The notes under the pieces were generated by a model. The model did not search any database. It was given only the letters and a program-made list of their open reading frames with translations, and was not told the origin of the DNA. This document shows, one piece after another, positions 1 through 8,734 of a stretch of DNA of 64,000 bases (the stretch's first letter is position 1; every line of letters begins with the position of its first letter). Both the position numbers and the translations under genes were made by a program. Source of the stretch: Rhodothermales bacterium (GTDB lineage: Bacteria; Bacteroidota; Rhodothermia; Rhodothermales; UBA10348); the NCBI GenBank assembly GCA_017643395.1, contig JAEPNP010000001.1:1323806-1387805 (forward strand), read 5' to 3'.

Positions 1-921
1 TACCGCCAGGGCACCGTGGAGGTGCGCCTGGTAGAGAAACCGAATGGCGGCAAGGCCACGGCCCTGAACGCCGGAATCCAGGTCTCCCGGTACGACTACG
101 TACTGAACGTGGACGGCGACTCGCAGCTGTCCCCTGACACGCTTCGCAAGACCATCCGGCATTTTGTGGATCCCCGCCTGGGGGCCATCGCCGGTAATGT
201 GAAGGTGCTCAACCGCGACAACGTCTGGACCACGCTGCAGGCGCTGGAATATGTGGAGGGCCTCAATATGGCGCGCTCCGCCCAGTCCATCGTCAAGCTG
301 GTCAACATCATTCCGGGCCCGCTGGGGCTGTTCCGCAAGCAGGCCATTCTGGATGCGGGCTGGTACAGCAGCGACACGTTCGCCGAGGATGCGGACATCA
401 CGCTGAAGATCATCCGCGCCGGCTGGCGTGTGGAGTACGAGCCGGATGCCAAGTCGTACACCGAGGCTCCGGACACCATCGTGGACCTCCTGAAGCAGCG
501 GTACCGCTGGACGCGGGGCATCATTCAGGCTGTGCGCAAGCACAACGACCTGTTCTTCAATCCCACGATCAACTTTGGCGGCACCATTGTGATGTGGTCG
601 ATGGCCTTTGAGGCCCTCATCTGGCCCATCATGAACATCTTCGCCAACGCCTACTTCATCTTCATCGCGCTCGTGTTCGACATGAGCTACTACCTGGTCT
701 ATTGGTGGCTCAGTCTCACCATTCTTGACCTGATTGCCGCGTTGTACTGCGTGGCGGTGGAGAAGGAAGAGGCGCGTCTGGTCTTCTACTCGCTGTTCTA
801 TCGCCTCTTCTTCATCCTGATTGTGGACGTGTGTAAAACGTTCGCGACGGTGGAGGAATTCCTCGGTATCGGCATGAGCTGGGGCAAGCTGGAACGCATC
901 GGAAGTGGCTCAAAAGCCTGA
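1..921 (+). CDS. Processive family 2 glycosyltransferase (PgaC/cellulose-synthase-like), 5' end outside window
   Basis: Membrane polysaccharide synthase of the GT2 family, probably polymerising a nucleotide-sugar into an exopolysaccharide at the inner membrane. The frame is open from base 1, so the N-terminus is missing; 306 residues are visible. Seen motifs: the NGGKATALNAG donor-binding segment, DGD (metal/UDP aspartates), the acceptor-side ED in FAEDADITLK, and QRYRWTRG (the QxxRW motif of processive synthases), followed by at least three hydrophobic membrane segments. The pattern GNVKV / PGPLG / TEAP matches poly-N-acetylglucosamine synthases (PgaC) best, but cellulose or hyaluronan synthases are alternatives. 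The next three genes run in the same direction and look like its export or modification partners. Family assignment is firm; the product polymer is not known. Confidence 0.9.
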   Translation, partial: YRQGTVEVRLVEKPNGGKATALNAGIQVSRYDYVLNVDGDSQLSPDTLRKTIRHFVDPRLGAIAGNVKVLNRDNVWTTLQALEYVEGLNMARSAQSIVKLVNIIPGPLGLFRKQAILDAGWYSSDTFAEDADITLKIIRAGWRVEYEPDAKSYTEAPDTIVDLLKQRYRWTRGIIQAVRKHNDLFFNPTINFGGTIVMWSMAFEALIWPIMNIFANAYFIFIALVFDMSYYLVYWWLSLTILDLIAALYCVAVEKEEARLVFYSLFYRLFFILIVDVCKTFATVEEFLGIGMSWGKLERIGSGSKA

Positions 922-1083
922 TCGGGCCAATCTCATTTTGATTACCAGTAGCAAGAATGAGACTGAATCCCACCCAAAAAACCCTCAAAACGGCCAAAAC
1001 ACGGGGGTGTGCGATTTGGGCACAGTGCTTGATGAACGTCCTGGTGAATTGAAACCCTAAGTGCGCCTCCCGGCGCGACTACC

Positions 1084-1524
1084 ATGGAACTAGTCCCGAT
1101 TCTCTCGACGATCATCCTCGTAGGCACGATCGCAACGTTCATTCTCGCCGTTGCTGCCTACGTCCTCTACAAGATTCGCGAAGGCCGCGCCCGCGAAAGC
1201 CAGCAGCAGCAGACCTACATGCAGCAGGAGCCGCATGTCCTGGTTGCTCCGGAAGGCTCCCGCCCGGCCATCGCCATCAACCAGTACCAGGGTCAGCCGC
1301 AGCAGGCCGCCATGTATCAGCCGGCTCCGGGCCAGCAGGTGCAGCGCCAGCAGCTTCAGGCTCCTCCGCAGGGCCAGAACCCGAACTCGTTGTTCTGGGA
1401 GTACACTGACAAGGGCTTCGTCCCGGTCGATCCCCAGGAAGAGCAGGTTCAGGCTCAGCAGCAGCAGCAGGCCCAGCAGTCGCAGCAGCAGTCCCAGCAG
1501 GACGAAGGCTACGCCTGGCTGTAA
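1084..1524 (+). CDS. Gln-rich single-pass membrane protein of unknown function
   Basis: 146 residues. A single hydrophobic helix (about residues 5-29) is followed by a basic stop-transfer segment (YKIREGR) and a long low-complexity tail very rich in Gln and Pro, with runs of CAG codons. Near the end is a more ordinary patch, FWEYTDKGFVPVDP, and the protein ends in GYAWL. The predicted topology is N-terminal anchor and extended tail. It lies 162 bases after the glycosyltransferase and 44 bases before a large membrane protein, all on the same strand, so it is probably part of the same polysaccharide operon. I do not recognise a family. Frame choice is supported by the membrane segment and by the position between two clear genes. 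Confidence 0.7.
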   Translation: MELVPILSTIILVGTIATFILAVAAYVLYKIREGRARESQQQQTYMQQEPHVLVAPEGSRPAIAINQYQGQPQQAAMYQPAPGQQVQRQQLQAPPQGQNPNSLFWEYTDKGFVPVDPQEEQVQAQQQQQAQQSQQQSQQDEGYAWL

Positions 1525-1568
1525 GCCGACCCAACCGAGTATCCCTGTAACCCCGACCACCTGAACCG

Positions 1569-3881
1569 ATGGCACTGCCACGCCTGGAAAGAGTCAACAC
1601 GCTGTGGTTCCTGACGCTTGGCGTCACGGCCCTGGCCGCGGCCATCCTGGTGTACATCCTGCTCCTGGAGTCTGCGCTCGGCGCCTTCTCCATCCGGGAT
1701 GCCTCACCGGCCGCCATCGGCCAGACGTCGCGCCCGAGTGTGGCTCTCCTGCAGAGTGACTACACCAAGACGGTGCACCAGCGCCTGAACCTGAGTGACA
1801 CCACCACCACCTGGCTGGACGAGACCCTGCTCTCGTGGCGCCGGTTCCTGGTGGAGAAGGAGCGTCAGATCTCCTTCCAGGACATCAGCGATCAGGACCT
1901 GGAGAATGGATTCCTGGACGACTACGACGTCCTGATCCTGCCTTCGGTACGCGCGATGAGCGATGTGCAGATCCAGCGCATCCAGGAGTTCATGCAGCAA
2001 GGCGGCAGCGTGCTCGCCACATGGACCCCGGGCGTATACCGACCGGACGCATCCTGGCGTGGCTGGAGCTTCGTGGAAGAGACGTTCGGCGTCGAATTCC
2101 AGGAGTTCGTCGAGCGCGGCGTGGGGAATTACAGAGTATACACGGACACCTTCCCGGGCATCACGCCCGAGGGCATCTACCTGCCTGAGTACCTCGCGGA
2201 GAATGGTACCTCAGAACCCATCAATGGGACTGGTTCCGAATTCATTTTTCGCGAGGCTCAGCGGGCAGAGGCCCGAGCCGCCGACTTCCCGCCGCTCCGT
2301 ACCTACGTCTGGAGCGACACCCTGAATACCAACCCGCCCACGCGGGACTACGCCCGGGCCGAGATCGTGCGTGCGCCGATCCGCAACACCGAAGGCGAGC
2401 TGGTAAATCAGCAGGCGGTGAAAGTCACCTACTTCACCTGGATCGGGGGCGACCCGAGCTCGGAGATCCCCTTCCCGCGCACCAACGCCGGTGTGCGTCG
2501 GTTCACGTTGCGTGGAAACACGCCGCTGACCGCCAACGTGCCTTCCGGCTACCGTGTCAAGGTGCAGGTCTACAACCCGGGTGTAAAGGTCCGCGTGACC
2601 GAGCCCCAGCGCACGCAGGCCGCCGGGTTCTGGTACGACTTCGCTACGGATGATCTGGTATCGTCCGATGCGGTCGAGAACACCACCGGCATGGCCTACG
2701 GCACGTACGGCGAAGGCCGCTTTGTCTACATGGGCTTCCAGCGGAATGCCATGGGCATCGGCCCGGAAGACCGGGAAGACTGGCAGCAGCTGGCCCAGGT
2801 GTTCGCCAACGTCATGAACTACCTGCGTCGCCGCCCGGTGATCTGGGTGCATGACTGGCCGCATCCCTACACGGCTGCAGGCATGATGACCGGTGTCGCC
2901 AATGGCGATCCGTCCGGCCTGGAAACGGCCGTTTCCACGCTCGAGAGCGAGAACTTCCCGGGCACCTTCTTTGTCGATCCTGCTGCGTCTGACGGCGCGC
3001 GGCCGCTGCTGAACCGGATGTACGATCTGGGCGATGTGGGTGTGCTCGATACGCTGCGGACCCGCAGCGACGGCAGTGCCGATGCGCAGGGACGTCGTCT
3101 CCGTGAGCGTCGCCAGATGCTGGAGGGCCTCGTCAACGGCCGTGCGATTCGCGGCTACAAGGCCACAGATCGGGGCGAACTCAGCAAGGACTACACGCTG
3201 GGCGGTCTGGTTGATGCAGAGGTGTACACCTACTTCATGCCCGACTCCATTGGTCGGCGTACTACGCCGAAAATCATGGGCAAGCCGGTCGAGGCGCTGA
3301 CCCGGATCGGTGTCAGTTCCCGAAGCGACCGCGATATCCTGGGCGGTGATGCCACCGTCTCCATGGACCTTGCCTCCAGCCTGATCCAGGACGGCATCCG
3401 CCGCGCCGAATATGAAGGCGGTCTGTTCAATCTGGTCTACAGCGAGGATCTGCTCGGCCAGAACAGTGGGGTCCTGCGCGGCGTGGCCCGCAGCCTGAAG
3501 GGCGGCACCTTCTGGAATGCCTCCGGTGACGAGGTGGCCCACTGGTGGCGCCTGCACCGCGGCCTGGAAGCGGACGTTGAGCAGCGCGGTCCTTCCCGAA
3601 TCTTTGTGCGCGTCTCGAACGGCAATGGCGACATCGCCCAGAACGCGTCCATCTCCATCTCCCTCGGTCAGTCTGTCGAGTCGGTGAACATCCGGCCGGA
3701 GCTGATCAACATCCTCAAGGTGTTCGGCGAGGGCGAGGACATTCCGAACTACGAGCTGAAAGAGAACGGTACCGTGCTGGTCATGGAGATCGAAGAGCTC
3801 AAGCCTCAGCAGTACCGAATCTTCCACATTGACCTGCTCGGACCCAACACGGATCCGTTCCGGGTCTCCGACGGCCAGTAA
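1569..3881 (+). CDS. Large membrane-anchored protein with GATase-like and degenerate NodB-deacetylase-like domains
   Basis: 770 residues. An N-terminal membrane helix (about 9-33) is followed by a GATase1/Rossmann-like region (about 55-150; DYDVLILPSVRAM...QGGSVLAT), a beta-rich linker, a region resembling a polysaccharide deacetylase (about 425-600; FPGTFFVDPAA is the NodB 'TFF' strand) and a C-terminal beta-sandwich-like domain. No Cys nucleophile is visible in the GATase-like part. The NodB Asp-Asp and His-x3-His metal sites are not recognisable, so it is likely a non-catalytic or highly divergent deacetylase-like protein. The next gene starts 2 bases after its stop and has the same domain order. 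With the upstream synthase this suggests a role in periplasmic handling of a polymer. Function is inferred from fold-level resemblance only. Confidence 0.72.
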   Translation: MALPRLERVNTLWFLTLGVTALAAAILVYILLLESALGAFSIRDASPAAIGQTSRPSVALLQSDYTKTVHQRLNLSDTTTTWLDETLLSWRRFLVEKERQISFQDISDQDLENGFLDDYDVLILPSVRAMSDVQIQRIQEFMQQGGSVLATWTPGVYRPDASWRGWSFVEETFGVEFQEFVERGVGNYRVYTDTFPGITPEGIYLPEYLAENGTSEPINGTGSEFIFREAQRAEARAADFPPLRTYVWSDTLNTNPPTRDYARAEIVRAPIRNTEGELVNQQAVKVTYFTWIGGDPSSEIPFPRTNAGVRRFTLRGNTPLTANVPSGYRVKVQVYNPGVKVRVTEPQRTQAAGFWYDFATDDLVSSDAVENTTGMAYGTYGEGRFVYMGFQRNAMGIGPEDREDWQQLAQVFANVMNYLRRRPVIWVHDWPHPYTAAGMMTGVANGDPSGLETAVSTLESENFPGTFFVDPAASDGARPLLNRMYDLGDVGVLDTLRTRSDGSADAQGRRLRERRQMLEGLVNGRAIRGYKATDRGELSKDYTLGGLVDAEVYTYFMPDSIGRRTTPKIMGKPVEALTRIGVSSRSDRDILGGDATVSMDLASSLIQDGIRRAEYEGGLFNLVYSEDLLGQNSGVLRGVARSLKGGTFWNASGDEVAHWWRLHRGLEADVEQRGPSRIFVRVSNGNGDIAQNASISISLGQSVESVNIRPELINILKVFGEGEDIPNYELKENGTVLVMEIEELKPQQYRIFHIDLLGPNTDPFRVSDGQ

Positions 3882-3883
3882 GC

Positions 3884-5743
3884 ATGAAAGAGCGCCTTAC
3901 ATCTCTGTTGGCAGCGGCCGTCCTGGTCTTCGCTTTCGCGGCTCCGGCCGCGCAGGCTCAGGCAGTGGACGCTACGCTGACCCTGAATCAGCCCGCACCG
4001 GGCGTGGCTCACCTCACCGGTGATCTGTTCGATGTGGACGAGCCGCGCGTGGCACTTCTCGTGTCTGAGCAGGCTCGCGGCGACAATGAGCTTACCCGGG
4101 CCCGGGCTCGCGATGCGGTCTACTACTGGGAAGTCTTCCTGCTCGGCCTGCAGCTGCCCTACCAGACGGTGGGCGACGGCGACGTGGCCAAGATCTCCCA
4201 CAAGGACTACGATCTGCTGATCATGCCGGTGGCGGATGCCCTGAGCAGCCGCCAGCGCAAGGCCCTGCTGAAGTTTGTGGACCGGGGTGGATCGGTGATC
4301 GCTTCCGGTGACCTGGCCACGGATGATCGCGGCGATACGTTCTTTGCCGAACTGCTTGGTTCCGAGCTCGTGAGCCGTGTGCCTGAGCAGCCGTTCGGTC
4401 TACTGCATTCCATCGATACCGCCACGCCGGTGGGTCAGGGCGTTCCTCCGGGCTTCCGCCTGAACCTGGCGCCCATGGGCACGCTGACGGCGGCTCGCCC
4501 GATCGAGGGCATGGCGCTTGGTACGCCCTATTCCTACAGCGGCCGGGACGATGTGCGTCTGGCCGATCTCACGCTGGCCGTGCTGAATCGCCGGGGCGAC
4601 GGATTTGCGATGTGGACCCGCTTCGGTCCGCAGGACGTGTCTCGCGAGCGTGCCCACCAGGCCGCCTACCAGCGCATGATGGTCAACGCCATGGCTCGCA
4701 TGACCGGTGCCCGCACCGTGTCTGTGCGTCCCTGGCCGGAGCTTGCGCAGTCCGCGCTAGCCATCGCCGCACTGCCGACCGTTGGTTTTGAGCCGCTGTC
4801 CTACCTGGCCGGTTGGGAGGAATTCCTGGGCCTGCTCAACATGGAGGGCATGCCTGCCACCTTCTTTGTGACCACCGAAGAGGCTGCCGGCTTCCCGGAC
4901 ATCGTGGCCGAAATGGGTCGCCTGGGTGAAGTGGCTGTGGCCGGTGAGTCCGACAACGTACTGCTCGGCCAGCCGTACGAAGTGCAGGAGGGTCGCATGG
5001 CCCGCTCCCGCAACACCCTTGGTGGCGTGCAGGTGGGCATCTACCCACCGGGCGGCTACCATGACGGCAACACGCTGCGTGCGGCCGTCGAGGGTGGATT
5101 CAACTATGTGCTTCTGCCGGGCGCCAACAGCCTGGCTCCGACCACCGTTCGCTGGTGGGAGGACGTGGATTACCGCAGCCTGCAGGCGACGGCCACCGAG
5201 CAGGTGGACCTGGCCTTCCTGCGGTCCCGCCGCCGCGCCCAGCGCGAGCCGACTCGCCGTGAGGCCCTGGAGCCTACGCCGGCCGTGCTCATGCCGCTGG
5301 ACGCCGGTACCCAGGACTACGTGACCCGCTTCAACGCGGTGGAGCGAGCCGGCGGCCTGTACGTGCTGCCCTTCTATCCCGAGTCCGAGCGTGCCGGTTC
5401 GGTGCGCACCGGCCAGCTGCGCGATGTCCTGGCGATGGCCCAGGAGCGCGGCACCTGGACGGCGACCGTCAATGACATTCTGCGCTGGTGGACCCAGATG
5501 GGTGGCATCTCCGTGGCCGTCGCGGATGGTCCGGATGAGGAGTTCGTCATCGATGTTACCAACCGCGGCAACGAGTCCGTCTCCGGCGTGACGCTGGAGT
5601 TGCACCTGGGTGATGTCGGGTTCGACAACCTGGAAGGCGATGTCGGCGCGAACCTCGTGGCCGGCGACCTCGACGGGACCTACCTGCTGCTCATCGATCG
5701 TTTGCCCACAGGAACCAGCCGATTCAGCCTGAACCTGTTCTGA
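3884..5743 (+). CDS. Exported paralogue-like protein with GATase-like and degenerate NodB-deacetylase-like domains
   Basis: 619 residues with a clear signal peptide (about 1-25, ending AAQAQA). The domain order repeats that of the preceding gene: a GATase-like region (about 50-140; DYDLLIMPVADAL...RGGSVIASGDL), a NodB-like region (about 285-460; EGMPATFFVTTEEA and later IYPPGGYHDGNTLRAAVEGGFNYVLLPG, which matches the RPPxG / 'Gf-yVl' end of deacetylases) and a C-terminal beta domain. The Asp pair of motif 1 is replaced (IAALPTVG) and the His pair of motif 2 is not seen, so metal-dependent deacetylation is doubtful. It starts 2 bases after the upstream stop and ends just before a strong terminator, so it is the last gene of the polysaccharide locus. 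Confidence 0.75.
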   Translation: MKERLTSLLAAAVLVFAFAAPAAQAQAVDATLTLNQPAPGVAHLTGDLFDVDEPRVALLVSEQARGDNELTRARARDAVYYWEVFLLGLQLPYQTVGDGDVAKISHKDYDLLIMPVADALSSRQRKALLKFVDRGGSVIASGDLATDDRGDTFFAELLGSELVSRVPEQPFGLLHSIDTATPVGQGVPPGFRLNLAPMGTLTAARPIEGMALGTPYSYSGRDDVRLADLTLAVLNRRGDGFAMWTRFGPQDVSRERAHQAAYQRMMVNAMARMTGARTVSVRPWPELAQSALAIAALPTVGFEPLSYLAGWEEFLGLLNMEGMPATFFVTTEEAAGFPDIVAEMGRLGEVAVAGESDNVLLGQPYEVQEGRMARSRNTLGGVQVGIYPPGGYHDGNTLRAAVEGGFNYVLLPGANSLAPTTVRWWEDVDYRSLQATATEQVDLAFLRSRRRAQREPTRREALEPTPAVLMPLDAGTQDYVTRFNAVERAGGLYVLPFYPESERAGSVRTGQLRDVLAMAQERGTWTATVNDILRWWTQMGGISVAVADGPDEEFVIDVTNRGNESVSGVTLELHLGDVGFDNLEGDVGANLVAGDLDGTYLLLIDRLPTGTSRFSLNLF

Positions 5744-5807
5744 TTTTCGCCGCCTGCGAGGCGGCACTGAATACACGTCCCTCGCAACCGGGACGTGTGC
5801 GTCGGGG

Positions 5808-5854
5808 AGAGGCGTCCTGTAGTCCGAAAGGATTGCAGGACGTCTCTATTTTTT
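5808..5854 (+). terminator. Strong intrinsic terminator, 18-bp stem with GAAA loop
   Basis: Bases 5808-5825 pair with 5830-5847 over 18 positions (a few G-T wobbles) around a GAAA tetraloop at 5826-5829. An A and six T residues (5848-5854) follow at once. It lies 65 bases after the stop codon of the last polysaccharide-locus gene and closes that operon. Confidence 0.88.
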
Positions 5855-5900
5855 GGGGGTTGGTGCGGGAGGGGCTGGTGCGGCTCGGGCGCAGTTCGGG

Positions 5901-5970
5901 CGGCTCGGGGACTCGGCGCGGCGCGGCGCGGCGCGGCTCAGGCTGGGGCGGCTCGGGGACTCGGCGCGGC
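5901..5970. repeat. 22-base direct repeat in GC-rich simple sequence
   Basis: The 22-mer at 5901-5922 (begins CGGCTCGGGGACTCGG) recurs exactly at 5949-5970, with period 48. The bases between are GCGCGG-type simple repeats. This could be replication slippage in non-coding DNA. Confidence 0.75.
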
Positions 5971-6021
5971 TCGGGCCAGGCCAGGCCCGGTCGAGCGCTC
6001 CGGAGTGGAATTGCGACCCCT

Positions 6022-6132
6022 GATTCCATGTTTGGCGGCTGTGCCTGGGGCTCGATGTGGACTAGCGGCCCTGATTCCACAAGCACGGCGGGCGTCCGGC
6101 GGTTCCGGGTGTAATGGCGGGCCAGGATTCCA
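6022..6132. repeat. Three spaced GATTCCA words
   Basis: GATTCCA occurs at 6022-6028, 6073-6079 and 6126-6132, i.e. at spacings of 51 and 53 bases. Each is preceded by a C-rich CCTG or CCAG. An inverted TGGAAT lies at 6006-6011. It may be a decayed tandem array or protein-binding sites. Confidence 0.45.
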
Positions 6133-6148
6133 CAACTGGGGCTCATGG

Positions 6149-6192
6149 CCGCCGCTCACGGCGGGAATGACCGCCGCTCACGGCGAGCATGG
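6149..6192. repeat. Tandem pair of 22-base units, the first with a perfect hairpin
   Basis: CCGCCGCTCACGGCG begins at 6149 and again at 6171. Unit one forms CCGCCG-CTCA-CGGCGG; in unit two the last pair of the stem is lost. There is no T tract, so it is not a terminator. Confidence 0.6.
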
Positions 6193-6315
6193 CTGCCGGA
6201 CCAGGCCAGAATAGTGTCAAACTGCCATTGCCCGACGCGTGGGAAGGCGCATCTTACGGTGTCGGAGACCCCGGCAATTCTCCGTTGTCTACGTTAGGCA
6301 CCTTCACCCTCAGGC

Positions 6316-7551
6316 ATGAGCAGACCCCAACCCTGGCAGTGGGCCGGCGGCGTCCTCCTGGTCGCAGTCCTTGGCCTTCTGATGTACGGCTTCTGGCCAC
6401 AACTGACCGGTGCGGCTGATGAGGCGGGTCCGGAGCGGCCGGAATCCGAAGGCTCCTCCAGACGCGCCAATGTCGACGTGCAGATCATCGAGCCGCGCGA
6501 TTTCGTGCTTCGTGCCGAAGCCACCGGTCACCTGCGCCCGTGGCGGGCTACCAAAGTCAGCGCCGAAGCGTCCGGCCGGGTAGTCGCGAGACCGCATGAG
6601 GAGGGTGACTTCGTGCGTCAGGGCACCGTTCTCCTGCAAATGGACTTCAGAGAGCAGGAAATCGCGCTGGCCGAGGCAGAGAGCGAGCTACTCAAGGCCC
6701 AGAGCGAGTTCGCAACATTCACCGCGTTTCGCTCTGATGTCGAGGTCGACTCCAGCGCCGTGCGCATCGCCCGGGAGCAGTTCGCGAACGCGGTGCAAGC
6801 GCGCGAAGAGGGTCAGATCACCGAACGAGAATTGACCCAGGCTCGTCGCACTCTCGACATCGCCTTGCTCCGTGCGGGAAATAGGCGCTCGGAAGTCGAA
6901 GCGGTCGTGTCCGGGCTCGCTCAGGCAGAAAGCCGCGCCGCCCGGGCCCGCCTCAACCTGGAGCGCATGCAGGTGGTGGCTCCATTCTCCGGATTCATCG
7001 CAGACATCGAGGTGGAGGTGGGCCAGCGCATCGGGGCGGGACAGGAACTGCTGCAGCTGCTCCAGACCTCCCGGATGCGCGTCCAGGTGGATGTCCTGGA
7101 GTCGGACCTGGCGCGTATCAGCCGTGGCGGGACGGCCCGCGTTCGCATCCCCGCACTGGACGATGAGGTCGTGCAGGGCCGTGTCCATGCCATAAATCCA
7201 AGCGTCGATCCAGACAAGGGTACCGGGCGCATCACGGTTGCCCTCGACAATTCTTCCGGCCGCCTGGTTTCCGGGCTGTTTGCCTACGTGGAACTGGAGG
7301 CCGGTCGTCTCGCAGACCGCGTAGTCGTGCCGACCGAGGCCTTGCTTGTGCGCCAGGGCAGGGACCTGGTTTTCCTGGTCGATGGTGGGCGCGCCAAGTG
7401 GACCTACGTCACGGTGGGTCGGCGCTCCGGCGACGCCGTGGAGATCGTCGAGCCACTCGTGGCCGGCGATTCACTGGCCGTGTCGGGACACCACGCACTC
7501 TCCCACGATGCCGCTGTGCGCGTGGAAAAGGTAGTAGCGCACGCCCAATGA
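6316..7551 (+). CDS. RND efflux periplasmic adaptor (HlyD/AcrA-type membrane fusion protein)
   Basis: 411 residues. It links an inner-membrane RND pump to an outer-membrane channel. Seen: an N-terminal anchor helix (about 10-27), a barrel-sandwich half (LRPWRATKVSAEASGRV...EGDFVRQGTVLLQMD), a long coiled-coil hairpin (about 115-215, rich in E, Q and A), the returning lipoyl strand (VVAPFSGFIADIEVEVGQRIGAGQELLQL), a beta-barrel domain and a membrane-proximal end (VVVPTEALLVRQGRDLVFLVD). This is the usual AcrA/MexA order and length. The stop codon overlaps the next start by 4 bases (ATGA). The likely partner permease is the RND gene at 10016; no TolC-type channel gene is in the window. The substrate is unknown. 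Confidence 0.93.
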   Translation: MSRPQPWQWAGGVLLVAVLGLLMYGFWPQLTGAADEAGPERPESEGSSRRANVDVQIIEPRDFVLRAEATGHLRPWRATKVSAEASGRVVARPHEEGDFVRQGTVLLQMDFREQEIALAEAESELLKAQSEFATFTAFRSDVEVDSSAVRIAREQFANAVQAREEGQITERELTQARRTLDIALLRAGNRRSEVEAVVSGLAQAESRAARARLNLERMQVVAPFSGFIADIEVEVGQRIGAGQELLQLLQTSRMRVQVDVLESDLARISRGGTARVRIPALDDEVVQGRVHAINPSVDPDKGTGRITVALDNSSGRLVSGLFAYVELEAGRLADRVVVPTEALLVRQGRDLVFLVDGGRAKWTYVTVGRRSGDAVEIVEPLVAGDSLAVSGHHALSHDAAVRVEKVVAHAQ

Positions 7552-8621
7552 GAAAGCCGCTTCAAACGCGTCTGGTGTGGTTGGCGTTGTGCATGCCATT
7601 GGTGCTGCCGGCAAGCGCGCAGGACCCCAACCCGTTCCTCGCGCACATCACGCCCATGGCGGAGGCTGAGGACATCGAGTCCGGGGCATTTGCCCAGTAC
7701 TTCGAGCGTGTAGGCCGCTGGGACTTTGCACCGGACGTCATGATCGCCGACTGGAATGGGGTCAGGTTCGGACCTGACGGCCGATTCGTCGGACTGGATC
7801 TGGGCGCTGGAGTGGCGCAGTACTTCGCGCCAGACGGCCGGCTCCTGAAGACGCTGGATCTCACTGAGTGCGAGCCCGGCTTCGCAGGTCAACTCACGAA
7901 GGCCGCCGTTTTCGACGACGGCAGTTTTCTGATCATGCCGTCGGGCGGAGTGCCCGGCTTCTGGTTCGATACATCCGGCACCTGCACCGGCAGGTTCGAC
8001 TACGGCCGTTTCTTCCCGCTATATGCCATCGCGTCACTGGGTCACCGCCTGATCACCGTGCGACGGGTTCCTCCGGTGCTGGAAATCGAAGAACGCGCGG
8101 ACGGAGACGTCCTCAAACGGACCATTACGTCCATCGACCGCCACCCGAACCTGAACGGCATCATTCCGGGTGGGGGACTCCACAGAACCTCTGAAGGTCG
8201 GCTCTATGTGGGCATGACCACGGGTCTCGACTATGCGGTGTTCGACTCGACCGGCCGCTCGCTCGGCGCGATCGGGGAAACGCCCGCATTCTTTCGGGGC
8301 GTGACTCAAGACGCTGAATCCCACGCTACTGCGTTCGGAGAGTACATGAGCCGGGTGTCGAAACTGAACAGCATTCGAGTGCGCTCTTTTCTGGTGGGCG
8401 ATGCGCTGGTCAGCCTGGCCCAGAACGGCTACGAACCCGAAACGTCTCCGCGCCGCCACGCGCTGCACGCCATCAGGATCACCGGCGAGTTGATCACAAG
8501 CGAGGATGTGTACCTGCCGAGGTCCGTCGTATTCGTTGGCGCGTTCGACGACCTGCTGTTCCGCCTGATGGTGCCAGACGACGGCGAGCCGTTCTTCGCG
8601 GTCTACCGGATTCGCGGATGA
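7548..8621 (+). CDS. Exported beta-propeller-like protein
   Basis: 357 residues from the ATG that overlaps the adaptor stop (ATGA). This start gives a good signal peptide (RLVWLALCMPLVLPASAQ). The mature part shows propeller-like repeats of the type 'VRFGPDGRFVGLD...QYFAPDGRLLKTL'. It is the most divergent of the six propeller proteins in the region and lacks the GxGPGE signature. Position and translational coupling to the adaptor suggest a periplasmic or surface partner of the RND system; the molecular role is unknown. Upstream in-frame codons lie inside the adaptor gene and were not used. Confidence 0.8.
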   Translation: MRKPLQTRLVWLALCMPLVLPASAQDPNPFLAHITPMAEAEDIESGAFAQYFERVGRWDFAPDVMIADWNGVRFGPDGRFVGLDLGAGVAQYFAPDGRLLKTLDLTECEPGFAGQLTKAAVFDDGSFLIMPSGGVPGFWFDTSGTCTGRFDYGRFFPLYAIASLGHRLITVRRVPPVLEIEERADGDVLKRTITSIDRHPNLNGIIPGGGLHRTSEGRLYVGMTTGLDYAVFDSTGRSLGAIGETPAFFRGVTQDAESHATAFGEYMSRVSKLNSIRVRSFLVGDALVSLAQNGYEPETSPRRHALHAIRITGELITSEDVYLPRSVVFVGAFDDLLFRLMVPDDGEPFFAVYRIRG

Positions 8622-8734
8622 GGACCGTTCTATTGCAGCGACCCGCCCCAGCCTGCCAACAAACAACGGTGTCACGTGCCGATGGCACTTTCGCCAGGGA
8701 GCCTCGGAGATCGTGGCCCCGACAACCCAGACCC

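Larger units (their letters stand above)
5744..6315. other. 572-base gene-free gap with terminator and GC-rich repeats
   Basis: No credible gene. From left to right it holds a short palindrome (GCCGCCT/AGGCGGC) right after the stop codon, an ACACGTCCC/GGGACGTGT hairpin, a long intrinsic terminator, a simple-sequence GC tract with a 22-base direct repeat, three spaced GATTCCA words, and a tandem pair of 22-base hairpin units. I see no convincing promoter for the downstream adaptor gene. Confidence 0.7.

Noticed and set aside
930-961. Imperfect TCTCATT/AATGAGA hairpin after the glycosyltransferase
   Set aside because: Long loop and no T tract; the following genes look co-transcribed, so it was not called a terminator.
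2211-3827. Long minus-strand open frame (538 codons) opposite the first GATase/NodB-like gene
   Set aside because: Antisense shadow in GC-rich DNA; His/Arg/Gly/Val-rich text with no domain, and a clear gene lies on the other strand.
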